NCBI GenBank assembly: GCA_023078555.1
Contig: CM041200.1
Location: 7,107,361-7,171,360 of the forward strand
DNA length: 64,000 nt
Direction: 5' to 3'
DNA from: Ulva prolifera
Lineage: Eukaryota > Chlorophyta > Ulvophyceae > Ulvales > Ulvaceae
This document shows positions 23,712 through 35,300 of the stretch, piece by piece. The stretch's first letter is position 1; the number at the start of each line of letters is the position of its first letter. A model generated the notes under the pieces. That model was not told the DNA's origin. It worked only from the letters and a program-made list of their open reading frames with translations, and did no database searches. The position numbers were made by a program, and so were the translations under genes.

Positions 23712-26687
23712 AAGCTGTGGAGGGGCGTGGCTTGTGTGCACAGTGACCCTGTTGTTCTGGTGCGAGTGTGTGCTATGTCGCTACCTGCCTCCGCGACGTT
23801 GTGCTTCAGAACACAGAGAGCTCGTGCTTCCCGTGCCTCCGCTCCGCACCATGTATGCGTGCACTAGTAGCCGCTTCACTGCTGCCATGGATACGCGGCA
23901 TCGCACAGCGGCCCCGCGACGCCGGCCCATGCACAGGTGGCGCTTCTGCCGCAGACGCATGTGCTGCACCGCCCATCAGAGCGCAGCACGCGAGCTGGCG
24001 GTCCCTCACCGGGGATCATGCATTTGCAGGGGCTGTGCGTGTATGTGGTGTGTTGCATGCTGTAGCGTGGGAGCAGTGCCCGCGCGTAGCGGGCGACGCC
24101 AGCCCGGGCGCCGCATGCGACACGTGTGGCGAGTGTACAGCAACGCGGCCGCCGCCGCTTCAGCCGCCACCACACACCGTTGGGCCACTGGTGCCAGCGA
24201 GCACCCACACCAACGCGCAGAGCTGCACATCGCCAGAGCGGCGCACCGGCCTTGGTGATGATCGCGTCGCTCGCCGCCATGAACTCCGGCATGTTGCGCA
24301 CAAACCCAAACGCCCGCACGACCGTCTCCCCCCAGTCGCCCTCCGCGAGCTGCCGCCGCAGCGCGGCGTTGCGGCCGCAGATGACCGCGAGCTGGCACTT
24401 CACACCGCGGCCCGCGATCGCTCGCACCGTCTGCTGCAGCTTGCCCATGCCCTCGCCGCCGCCGACGAGCAGCACCGCCGGCAGCGTCGGGTCCATGCCG
24501 AGGCGCCGCCGCAGCGCCGGCAGGCTGCCGTGCTGCTTCGCAAAGTCCGGCCGGATCGGCAGGCCGTGCGTCACGATCTGGTGGTCCTTCAGCCCCATCA
24601 TTCTGCACACACACATGCATGTACATCATGCGGCTACAACTCCCATATGCTTTCGAGGCGATTGACGACTCCGAATGAACTCGGCCACGCGCGGAAGGAA
24701 AAATCCACCTAGAAAACGCCGCCAGACAGCTGTAAGCAACTCACAGGGCCTCCTCCTGTGCCACGTGAGGCGCCCAAGTGCAGGGCTGATCCGGGTCCCC
24801 GGACCCGACGCAGTGGCGCAGCACAGTGTGGGCGGCAGGCGGGGCGGGGGCGGGGCGGGGGCGTACCGGGCGCGCTCCGCGGCGTAGTCTGTCGGCACGA
24901 AGCACTTCGAGGCGCCGCGGTGGAACCAGAGGTTGGAGCACGTCGTGAAGTCGGTGACGACGGTCGCGAAGTTCACGGGGTCCATGAGGCCCCTGCGGAT
25001 GCGGCGCTTGAGCACGCGGATCGGCACGTGCTGCATCAGCGGGTGCACCGAGATCACGAGGTCGGGGTCGTACTGCGCAAACCTGCACGCGGCCTCACGT
25101 CACCACACAGTCTCGGGCGTTGGGAGCTGCTGCGTCCGAATGGATGCGGCTGTGTGGTCATGCATACATGCATGGAGCAAGCTTCATCTGGCAAGAAGAA
25201 CCAGCTGTTGTGGCAGCTCGTCCGACCACCCGAGCTCCGGATGTGTGCGGCATGCATATGCATGCTCACATGGTGGACATGTTGCGCGTGCTGAGCAGCT
25301 GGACGTATGTACGCGTGCCTGACAGCCATGGGGACGTTGACGACATCTCCGATATGCAGGACCGGACGCAGCATTCAAACTGCGCAGGTGTTCATGCAGG
25401 TGCGTGAATGGGAAGCTTTTGCTGCCCCGTGTGTGTGTAGAAGCATCCATCACGCACCTTCTGGGCGAGCAATGCAGCTGGACGTGCAGGAGTGATTCGG
25501 TGTTTGGGCTGGGGAGCGGGCTGGTCAGGCGGGTCAGGTGTGTGGAAGGGATGGGACGCACAGGTTGTTGATGTCACGGCCGATGATGTTCCCGCAGGAC
25601 CACATGTAGGGCTTGTGGATGATGCGTGGCTGTTGGGACATGTAGGCTATTCGCCAGAGGATGGGCTGCTTGACGAGGAAGCTGTACGTGTCTGGCATCG
25701 AGCTGAATGGCTTCGGAGTGTGGTCCTTCCATGCGTCTACGATGTCGAAGTGGTACCTACACCAGCGCTGGGGCGCCTGACATGACTCGCAGGCGTAAAT
25801 CAAAGCCGTTTCATGGCTATAGTGCTGTCGGCTGCGGCATTGATTGGCGATGTGGATCGTCGATCGATCTGCTGGACGGATCCTTATGGGAATCCAAGCA
25901 TGGCTGATCCAGGAGAAACCACATACAAGAGCCACAAAGGCACCGGATGACTGTTTGATGAAGATATACAGGGGCGTAGCTAGCGGTGGAACAATCGGGA
26001 GAGGCGCACTTGTCGCCGTAGAGCTGCTTGAACCCGGCTTCTATGGCCTCCGCGGAAGCTTTGTGGCCCCCGCCCGTGTTGGACATCAGCACAAGGACCT
26101 TCTTCTGGTCGGGATTGAAGAATTTGCGCACTGGTCGCATGAAGCAGGCGGGCAGGATGCCGCATAGCGCGGCGTGATTTCCGCCCGGACCAAACTGCAA
26201 CAACACTGGTGCTTTGCCGCATGCAAAACCGGAGGCGGACACAGTGCCAGACCATTTGCAGCATACGATCACATTGGCATGCTGTACTAGTCTGGGGTAG
26301 ATCTCTGCGGTCGAGTAGATACTGACAGTGACACAGCATCTGAGCACGACGCGACGTGGTGTAGGCAATACACCGACGCCCATCCGACCAGGCGACCAAA
26401 ACTGCGCTCAAATGGATTCGTACGAATATGAAGCCCCCATTGCCGACGCCTATTCCGGACAGCCATCTCCGCGCTTGCTGCTGCTTGTTGAAGAGAAATC
26501 CCGGCGGTTTCTGCACCCGCGTCTTCCGGAAGTTCTGAAATCCTAAGGCAGTTGGTGGGGCGCGATAAGCGTTGCCGCTCACATTGCTGGGCTGCTGGCA
26601 AACGACCTCAGCGCGCCCCTGCCTGGACAGCGAGGTGAAGCTGATGGACGCAACGGCAGGACCTCCCGCGTCAGGAGCACCCATCAT
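23105..26687 (-). CDS. MGD1: Monogalactosyldiacylglycerol synthase, chloroplast
   Basis: Transfers galactose from UDP-galactose to diacylglycerol to make MGDG, the main thylakoid lipid, at the inner chloroplast envelope (GT28 family). Six minus-strand exons (26424-26687, 26010-26194, 25562-25756, 24867-25082, 24247-24602, 23105-23463) agree in phase and encode 524 residues, against 533 for Arabidopsis MGD1. Residues 1-88 look like a Ser/Arg-rich transit peptide and are not conserved. The core then runs in order: [18 protein letters not shown] (GGGH at 129-132), [72 protein letters not shown] and [11 protein letters not shown]; the last three form the nucleotide-sugar side. The exon 1/2 junction is the least certain. 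It is divergent from the PEP-mutase-family gene across about 495 bases. Confidence 0.95.
23505..23816 (+). repeat. Three partial copies of the GTCCTTGTAAC repeat
   Basis: Cores at 23505-23550, 23644-23690 and 23769-23816 each read roughly GCGGTGCTACCTGCC, a variable 15-base spacer, then GTCCTCGTAACACA. The first is nearest consensus and the third the most diverged. They lie in intron 5 of the MGDG synthase gene, antisense to it. A (CA)n run at 23682-23709 follows the second copy. Confidence 0.65.
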
Positions 26688-27181
26688 GACCCCGACCCGT
26701 CTCAGATTCGAAGTATAGACGTATAAGCTCTCAGATAGTCGGGGCCGATAAGGGAGCAGGCGACACGAAGAGCCCACAAACTGATGTCTGTGAGCTAGGT
26801 ATAAGTAACTGGTCGCCAACAAGCCGACTGGTAGCTGGTGTGAGCAAGATGTTGAACCATGTGCTCAAGGCCTGCATGGGAAGGTATGCAATGGGCTGTG
26901 ATTGACGTGGCAGCGGTGTCCAGGTGCGACAGGCACGTGGTGTGGTGCTGCTGCAATGTCACACGCCAGAACTGCCTTCCGCACAAGTTTACACCACTAA
27001 TGAAACATTGATTGGAGTCCAACGCTGATAAAAGTGGTCACAAACTCATTGCATCGTGATCATGGACGATTCGCTGTGCTGAACCTCCTGAACAGCAACA
27101 GCTCCGTACAACTCGGCGCGGCCTTCTGCGAATTGGCCTTTTCTCGTGCGTTCATCTGCGTAGCAATACTTTGTAGCCGAT
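26688..27181. promoter_or_regulatory. Shared divergent promoter region
   Basis: About 495 bases separate the ATG of MGDG synthase (minus) from the proposed ATG of the PEP-mutase-family gene (plus). No coding sequence is visible. TATAAG-like strings occur at about 26723 and 26800, but neither stands out as a proven TATA box. Confidence 0.4.
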
Positions 27182-30100
27182 ATGAATATAGCAAATTTTC
27201 ATCGCCGTGTCCCTCAATCGCGACAGTGTTGCTGTAACGCATCCAAGTCACGAACAGCCAGGCTTCGGGATGTCCTGCAGGAGCCAGGCATTCACGCGGT
27301 ACGCGCCTCGTGTAATCACGCCACATCTCATGATATCAATTTCTGCATTGCCTTGTGGACTAGCGCGTCACTGCATGAGCTGACCAGTCGGAGTGGCCAG
27401 TCTTGACCAACGGCGAACGTTCGGCCATCAGCCCAGTGGCCCACAGGGACCATGCTGTCACGACGCGCTATCAGCAAAGCTAATTGAGCAAGCAGACTTC
27501 GACTTTGCTTTCATGTCGGGCTTCTGCACTTCTGCCGCGTACGCTGGCTTGCCCGACACAGGCCTCATGTCCTACGCCGAGATGCTCCACGTCGGAAGGT
27601 GCATACATGAATCGACGTCTCACATCCCAATCATTGGAGACGGGGACACAGGATACGGGAATGCTGTGAATGTGAAGCGCACGGTGAACGGCTACGCCTC
27701 GGCTGGTTTTGCAGGCGCGATCCTGTGCCCTGGTTCAGTGAAAGCGGCCTGAACACGGCTCCCCACCTCTGCTCTGTCGATGTCCACTATCGATCTGTCG
27801 TTCTGTATAGTATCGGGCGCATGCAGTGCATACATGTAGTACGGACAGGTCATCGCCACACTGATCTGGAGCAGGAGGATGTGTTGGCTGACACTGTGCC
27901 TGGGTGTTGGCGCACGTGAGCGGTACAGGTGTGCTGGTCTGTGTTGTGTGCCGGCGGTTGCGTGCGTGTGTGGTGCCCCTCTTTCGGTCCTGCGGTGCTA
28001 CCTGCCGCTCTGGCTTTGGCGTTGTAACACTGTGCCTTGCCACACCACACAGTCTGGACGCCCCTGTTCCTGTGGTGCGCATCGCCCGTGCAGTGCTAGG
28101 TTCCTTCCCAATGTACGGCTCTCTTACGCCGTCTGCCATGCCATGCTGCACACGTCTTGCTCATGTTGCACAAACTATAGCACATTTCTTGTGTGTGAGT
28201 TTGTGGGTGTGTGGCTGCGGCCAGCGTGGGTGCTGACGCCGCGTGGGTGTGTTGGTACGTGCTGCGTGTGGCTGGTTACATGGGTGTGCGATTCCCCTTG
28301 TTGTTGCTCGCGGTGCTACCTGCCTTGCTTGCTTTGTCCTTGTAACACAAACTATAGCACACGCAACTTGAACGTTTGTGCATGCTCAGGGCTGGTCAAC
28401 AAGTGCAGGCATTCTGATCGAGGACCAGGTGGCCCCGAAGAGCTGCGGGCATGTGCGGGACAAGCAGGTCGTCAGCCGTGAGGATGCGTGCTCTCGCATC
28501 CAAGCAGCCGTCGACGCCCGGGAGGAGGGTGCCGACATCCTGATTGTGGCTAGAAGTGATGCACGCCAGGTACAGCCCTCCTGCCCTGCGCTGCCGGGGC
28601 ACCACAACCCTTCTACGTGAATCACAAGCCACAGGCTATCTCATCACCATGTGCCGCATGTTAAGCCATTGCCCGCTTTATCCTATAGATCATGTATGCA
28701 GTTGCATGCATGCAAACTGTCCCAAAAATCAGCGGTGACAGGGGAGACGCCACAGCACAGCATGCCCGCAGGCTCGAACACCAGTGGCCTCCGTGATAAA
28801 AATTTCTCACCAATCTGCGTTGAAGCCGTATGCATGTGAGTCATGCATGCAGGCGGTGCACATCGATGAGGCGCTCGAGCGTGCGGAGCGCTTCGCCGAG
28901 ATCGGCGCCGACATCCTCTTCATCGATGCCCTCGAGTCGGCGGAGGAGATGCGGCGGTTCGCGAACGAGCTGCGGGGGGTGGCCGGAGGGGTGCCAAAGA
29001 TGGCCTCGATGCTCGAGGGCGGCGGCAAGACGCCGCTGCTGACTCAGCGCGAGCTCGCACGCATGAACTTCAAGCTCGTCGCGTACCCGCTGAGCCTGCT
29101 GGGCGTGTCTGTTCGCGCGATGCAGGGCGCGCTCAGGGTGCGTGCTTCCTCCACATGCATGCGCGCGGTGGAGGGCGCGTGCCGAGATGTGCCATCACGT
29201 GTTCCCACCCTGGGCAGCCGCCTGCAGTGTGACTACAGTTGCTGTTATCATACACGCACGATCCGTGTGTGAATTGTGGGGTTTTCGCCCTGATAAACGG
29301 TGACTCTGGACAGCTGAGACAGGTATCCACACATGCATGCGCACTCGCCCGATGCGCTAAGCCGCTTGCTGTCCGATGGTGCCTGCTGGCCCCACGACGC
29401 CCGTCAGGGTTCATGTGCTGTTGGTGTTTACAGAGACGCGAGACAGGCAGCTCGCAGCAATGCGCAGCTGACGCGCGTACACAGTCTGAGCCTCTACAGA
29501 GGGTTGTCTGGGCCGGCCATGCGCAACATTGCGCGGCCGCAATGCAGGAACTGAAGGAGGACCGCATCCCCGATGACTCAGCGCTGCCGTCGTTCACTGA
29601 ACTGCAGCGCGTCATCGGCTTCCCTGAGTACTTCCAGGAGGCTGAGCGCTACGCCGCCGCACCTCAGCCTGCGCCCCCGGCCGCCGCAGCTACGGGCAAC
29701 GGCGGCAGCGGCGCCGCTACCGCGGCCCCCGCCGCAGCGGCGGCGGCCGCTGCGGCGGCTGCTGCCGCGGCGACCGCCGCTGCCGCGGAGGCCGGCGCCT
29801 CGGAAACCGCAGAGGCGGCGGCCGGGGCCGCAGGCCCCGCGGCGGCGGCGCCGGAGCGGCCAGTGGGCGGCGGAGAGGAGCCCGGCGGCATCGAGGCTGA
29901 TGCGATCATTGAGCCCGATGAGGGCGCCAGCGGGCAGAACGGCCGCGGAGCGAGCGGCAGCGACTCTGACGAGGTGCGATCCTCCTGATGCATGGCTGCG
30001 CTGTGGCTGCACGCTGTGCCACGACTGCTGCACTCCCATATGCGTGCCTCAGCCGGGACCAGGATGCCCGCACACTCCTCGCCCGGGCCGACCCCCAGCC

Positions 30101-31004
30101 GCCGCCTCTTTTCGGGTTTTGCACGCGCACCCTCATGCCACATTGCCTGAGCAGGAGCGGTGCGGGGTGCAGGTCACGACGGCCGTGCTGGTGACGTCGT
30201 CCGACAGCGATGACGGCGGCGGGAGGCGCGGCAGCGGCATCGACTTCTCCAACGTGTCGCTGCGGATCAAGGTCGAGGACACCGCCTCTGGCGAGGTCAA
30301 GCTGGAAACCCGCTTCCCGGCCAAGTGGATGGCCTCCATCGCCTCCTTCGTCCCGCAGCTGGTTCGCCCCCCCTGAGCGCTCTTCAGTTTTCTCCGCGTG
30401 ATTGTGTGTCTACAGGTGCGTCAAGCGCGATGCTCCCCCGGCACCTTGGCCGCCGCAGGCAGACATTGAGGGCCACCTCCTCCACAGCGGCATCACTGCC
30501 GCTGTGGACACCAGCCCGGCATCGTGGCAACATCGTGTGGCTGTTCTATCATTTACACCACTCCACCCCCCTCGCTGTGCTTGTATGTGTGCTGAAAGGA
30601 CAACGGCAGAGCGGCAGGCCGCACCACCGGAGCCGCATGCAGCACAAGCCCAGGTCCACAGAGACAGTCGTGTCGGCGGGCTGTACGATCAGGGTGCTGT
30701 TCTGCGCGAGCTGCCGGCGGTGGCTTGGGTGTGCTGTGGGCACGCCCCTTTGGTACCGCCGCTTCCTGCGGCGCTTCCCGCCTCTCCGGCTGCGTCCTCG
30801 TAACACCAACACAGCTGATATGTTGCATGCGTGCGGGACCGTGGTGGTGACGGCGTGCTGTGCTGTGCTGTGCAGGCGGGGGCGGACCTCGAGGACGTGA
30901 TCCGCCAGATCCGTGGCGGCTCGTGGACACCGTCGGAGCCCGCGTACGAGTTTGTCAACGGCGCGGAGGTCACCAGCGTCTACATCGAGCAGGACTCGGT
31001 GTGA
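27182..31004 (+). CDS. PEP mutase/isocitrate lyase-family enzyme with C-terminal extension
   Basis: Closest to plant chloroplast 'carboxyvinyl-carboxyphosphonate phosphorylmutase' proteins, whose true substrate is poorly defined. Seven exons (27182-27298, 27447-27714, 28409-28569, 28853-29137, 29548-29973, 30173-30361, 30876-31004) agree in phase and give 524 residues. Family signatures: RLRDVLQEPGIHA, IPIIGDGDTGYGNA (metal-binding Asp residues), LIEDQVAPKSCGH (the lyase-type Cys loop), FIDALES, MASMLEGGGKTP and AYPLSLLGVSVRAMQ. The enzyme core ends near residue 295 (IGFPEYFQEAERY). It is followed by a long Ala/Gly-rich linker and then about 105 extra residues (VSLRIKVEDTASGEVKLET, VIRQIRGGSWTPSEP) that I do not recognise. 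The exon 2 donor appears to be GC rather than GT. The N terminus is short for a plastid protein; an upstream exon is possible. Confidence 0.9.
27902..28026 (+). mobile_element. Retroposon-like GTCCTTGTAAC repeat with 11-bp target duplication
   Basis: A 125-base GT-rich unit ends in the family 3' core (GCGGTGCTACCTGCC ... GTTGTA). It is bracketed by direct repeats ACACTGTGCCT at 27891-27901 and 28027-28037. It lies in intron 2 of the PEP-mutase-family gene. Confidence 0.65.
28185..28346 (+). mobile_element. Retroposon-like GTCCTTGTAAC repeat with 15-bp target duplication
   Basis: The best-preserved copy: 162 bases between perfect direct repeats ACAAACTATAGCACA at 28170-28184 and 28347-28361. 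The head is GT-rich (GTGGGTGTGTGGCTGCGG); the 3' end is GCGGTGCTACCTGCC then TTTGTCCTTGTAAC. There are no terminal inverted repeats, no poly(A) tail and no tRNA-like boxes. It sits in the same intron as the 27.9-kb copy. Confidence 0.75.
30764..30808 (+). repeat. Diverged copy of the GTCCTTGTAAC repeat
   Basis: Reads GCGGCGCTTCCCGCC, a 12-base spacer, then GTCCTCGTAACACC in the last intron of the PEP-mutase-family gene. Only the 3' core is recognisable. Confidence 0.5.
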
Positions 31005-32352
31005 GCGCGCCGTGCTGCGCATGCCGGTGTGAGCGCGCCAGTGTGGTACACCGACAATACGGGGGGAGGGTGGAGGGCGGTGAGGGGGAGATTCTGACTC
31101 AACCTTGACCCGGATCCATACCAGCGCCTCAGGGGAGGGGAGGATTTCAGGTGGCCGTGGTGATGCATGTCGATCCATGGCCGGGCGGGCACACGGCCCC
31201 TGGTGCGTAAAGAATGTGTGCCTGGTCAAGCCGTGGCTGTGGACCTATCTTCTGAGAATTGCGGCATGGTCGCGCCACAGGGAGGAAGCGATGACAGAAG
31301 GTCGTGAGAGTTTCTCGCGATTGATGGCAGGGGGGGGGGGGGGGGGGGGGCGCAGGTGTTTGTGAGCGAGCGTGTGTGCGGGAGGTGCAGCGCGAGCTGT
31401 GTATGCCAGGGCCCCTGTGGCCTCGTGGCTCTTGAGAGTAGCTAGCACAGTATGCAATGTAAGGCAGCAGTGACCCGCTCATCAATGAGGTGCAGCAGCC
31501 TTCTGCTGTCCACGCTCTCCCACTTTCTTCCGCTGTGAGATGTGAAGTTCGTATGTACAGGGTCAGACCAGTTGTGACCTTACCACTGGCACCTGGACCC
31601 ATGTTTGCGGCTACAGGTCGTCAGACCCGACCACATAGAACAAGTTCGAATATCTAGCTCGAACTCCTACGTGGCAGCCGTACAACTCGAGACTGCGCCC
31701 CACCATTGTCCACGACCCAGCATGGCCACAATCCTCGTGTGTGCCGTGTGCATCCAGTCAAGTGGGACCACGAAACTGCGGCGCCCTGGAAGACCACGCT
31801 ACTCATGTTCGGAGCAACTGGGCAACGCCCACGGATGTCAATCGTAGAATGTGCTGTAGAATGCTGCAGCTGCAGGCTCAAGCTCGATTGCTGCTTCACT
31901 GTGCCGGTGCATGATGACCTGGGAATTGCTCCAATCCACACGACAGCAACAGCGGCACAACACTCGCTATAAAACTTCGTATCCTGCAGTGTTGCCTACT
32001 GTGCGCCGCTTGTGCATGTGCGTGACACAGAACCATGCGGACAACGCACAAGCGGCAAGCAGTTCCGTAGTGTAGGAAACCTCCCCAATGCATGCGGGTG
32101 CTCGTGAACAGTTACAGTATTGCATCATTTCCAGGCATGCAAAGAGGCCGCTCTCGCCGTGCAGGCCTGTCTCTCGTAATCTCTGCAGCACGGCCGCCAG
32201 TGGCATCACCGATGCAACCAACCGACCGGGGCATATGATGCATCGCCGACAGCGCAGCACTCGATCTTCGCACCCATACTATATGCCGCCCGAGCAGCAT
32301 CTCAAGCGCACATCCATCGCTCACTGTAGGCCAAGGCCAAAGTGGGGGCCTG
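31005..32352. other. Intergenic with poly-G tract and repeat module
   Basis: Convergent 3' ends of the PEP-mutase-family gene and CNOT10. A run of 21 G lies at 31330-31350. The rest is unremarkable apart from the repeat module listed separately at 31600-31720. Confidence 0.6.
31600..31720 (-). repeat. Coding-like repeat module, copy C
   Basis: On the minus strand this reads RARYSNLFYVVGSDDL and aligns at DNA and protein level with the two copies at 63.14-63.25 and 63.84-63.95 kb (YSELFYVIGPDEP). It is more diverged than they are from each other, and no inverted partner is visible nearby. Confidence 0.5.
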
Positions 32353-35300
32353 CTACCGCCGGAAATGCAGGTCACGTCCACACATGCCGCTATGCACCTG
32401 GACCTCCCAAGCCGCCCGTCGTGCCTCGCCGCACCGTCCCAGCTCGGCCGGTGCATGCATTGCGACATCATCCGCAGCGACACACACCGCCGCCTGGAAC
32501 GGGTCTCCCCCACAGTCCCGCAGTAGCCACGCGAATCCCCCCTCCGCCGCAGCGGCATCCGCTCGCCGTCCCGCACCGTCCGCCTGCTGCAGGGCTGTAA
32601 GCGCAGCCTGGACAAGGGTGGAGTCAACAGGCAGGCTGCCGAGCGGCTGCGTGTCGGTGGTGGTGTCCAGGGGGTGCGCCGGTTGTGGCTGCAGGAGGAC
32701 TGCGGCGGCCGCGGCGGTGGCGTCCGGGATGTTGCGCGCGTGCGCCTGCGCCACTGCAAGGCTGCTGCGGAGAAGGTGCTCGAGGCTGTGGAGGTCGGGG
32801 CGGCCGGCGTCGGTGTCCGCCAGTTCGGCCTGCATGTCACGCTCCTGGCTGATGGAGCAGGTGTAGCGCTTCAGGGGTGCACTTGGAGACTACAGTGCCG
32901 GCCAGGCGTTTCAAAACACACAGACCGTCGCAGCCACTGGGCACGTGCTGCACTTATCAGGTTGTGCCGAGGCAGGTCATGGCAAAGGCATGCTATGTGC
33001 TATATCTGTTCCAGTAGCACGCGGCGATGCACTGCAGCAACACTTCCATGTTCAGCGCTCGAGAGGAGTCCAGTGAAAGATACGCGTCTCGTGACGCCAC
33101 TCCCAGTTTAACCAACCGCACATACGTACCCAAAACACGGCGCACGGCAACCACATGCAGACCAAAACAGACACACCACAATGCTGTGCACTTGACCACT
33201 CATAAAGCGGGCCTCGCTGATCAAAGCAGGGTCACATTGAACGTATGCATGCATGACTGAATAGCCATATCCATGTGGACATTGACAACTTCAAGCCCCG
33301 GGCCCATCGTGGTTCAGGAGCCCACCGCCTGAGTGGCCGTGGTGTCGGCCAGAACCTCCAGGCTCCGCTGCAGGCATGCGACGGCCTCACCGGTCCGGCT
33401 GCACATGCTCAGCGCCTCCGCGGTGTGCGCCGCGATGTGCGCCCCCGCCTCCGCAGTCTCCCACGTCCCCAGCGCCCGCTCCAGCAGCCGCATATACCCC
33501 GCCTCCTCCGCCTCTGCCTGCGCCTGCTGCCGAGAGGACGCCGCAGCCGCGGCCGCGCCCGCGCGGGGCGAGGCCACACCCGGGAGGCCGACCGCGCCGC
33601 GGAACCAGCGGTCCGCGCATGCGATGCATGCGTGCGGGTTGCCGCGGTGCATGTGCAGGAAGCAGAGGCTGCAGATGCATGACAAGGCCAGCCGCTGCCG
33701 CCCCCGGTCTTGGCCGCCAGCCACCCTGCACGCTGCTTGTGTGTGGCGCTCGGCCGTGCTGTGAGTCAAGTGCTGTCATGTCATAGGTGCGGATGACGAT
33801 GCCTGTGCTGACAAGGGCAGAAGCTGGATGCCGCTGCAGATCGACCCATGCTGACAAAGCCACAGGGCTTTGGCACGTTGCGGTGGGTGAACCGTTCTCG
33901 AAAGGATCATGCGGGTTTGGGCATGCTGCAAACAGGCAACAGCATGCGTACGCCCAACCACGTCAACTGCGGGCGTCCTTGACGTTCGCCACATCACCAG
34001 CACCCGCTAAGGAAGCCGCCCGACGACCACACATCCGACATGTAGTCCCTGCGCTACTACCCACCCCCCCAATTGTGTCAATGCAACACACTCCACATGG
34101 CCCAAGCACCCCAGCACGCATGACCGCTGCGCTGCGTCCTGCAGCTTGGCACGAGGCATGGCAGGCCACACCTGCCCGATGACGACAGCGGGGTGCTCGC
34201 CACAGCCGCGTCCCCGTCTGCCGTGGACTCACAGGAGGCCGCATCGGCCGCCTCCTCCTCCAGCAACAGCAGCGCGTTGCAGAAGCACGCCTCCGCCTCG
34301 TCCAGGAAGCCATCCCTCGCCGCCCGCTGCGCCTTCTCCTGCTTCAGCGCGTTCTGCTGCGCAGGCCCCGCCACCGCGGCCGTGCTCCCCCGCACACCCC
34401 CCTTCACATGCTTCCCACCGCCACCCCCGTTCCCAGGCGGCTCGGCCACGGCATGCAGCGCTTGGCTGGTGTCCTCCGCTGCACCCACCGTGTCCGGGCT
34501 GTGGTAGATGTGAGTCACCCGCCAGCCGCGAGCGCCCGTCGGAGCGGGCAGGCAGCCCGGCAACTGCACGTGTGTGGCCGTTGCATCCCAGAACGCATGA
34601 CTCAGTTCAGACGACGGCGTTGCGGCGTCGAGCAGTGGGCCGGCAGACACGCTCACGCTGACGGCCTGCTGCGCGTCGGGCGCAGCCATCCCAGCGCGCA
34701 GCGTGGCCTCCCCCCGCCGCAGCCAGTGCGCTGCAGCGCCGCGGAGCGGCGCCGAGGCGGCGCGCAGCGCGACGGCGGCGGCGGCGCCCGCTGCCGCGCC
34801 TGCGGCGCTGCGGCGGCGCAGCAGCGCTGCCCCGAGGCAGTGCAGCAGGAGTGGCAGGGGAGCGGCCGGGGGCAGGTGGCGGTGGCCGTCAGGGGCGGTG
34901 GACGCTGCGAGGCGGTCGCCGCGGGGCACCCGGCCGCCGGCGCGCATGTTGCCTGCGGCGGCGCCTTGTGCGAGCTCGAGCGCAGCTCGCCGCAGATGTA
35001 CAGATGCCAGGGCTGGAGCGCCGCTCCCGCCATCGAGCTCTGCCGCCGCCAGGTGACAGCTCGCGGAGATCTGTACCCATTGCATGGGTGACTATTGGCC
35101 AAGGTGGCTGATGGACAGGTGGTGTAGCTTTACCTCGTAAGGCATGCACTTGAGACGCATGACTCACATTGACTGCCCTCGTGTCAATGTGTTACTAATA
35201 TCTTTGAAAGTCAGCTTACCACAAATCAGGCTCCTGTCTTAATCTCAACGCAGTCGGAGCCAACTAGGGTGTACCTCACATAATGTAGACTGTATAATGA

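Noticed and set aside
31330-31350. G21 tract as a quadruplex regulatory element
   Set aside because: A plain homopolymer between convergent gene ends; nothing ties it to regulation and such runs are prone to sequencing error.
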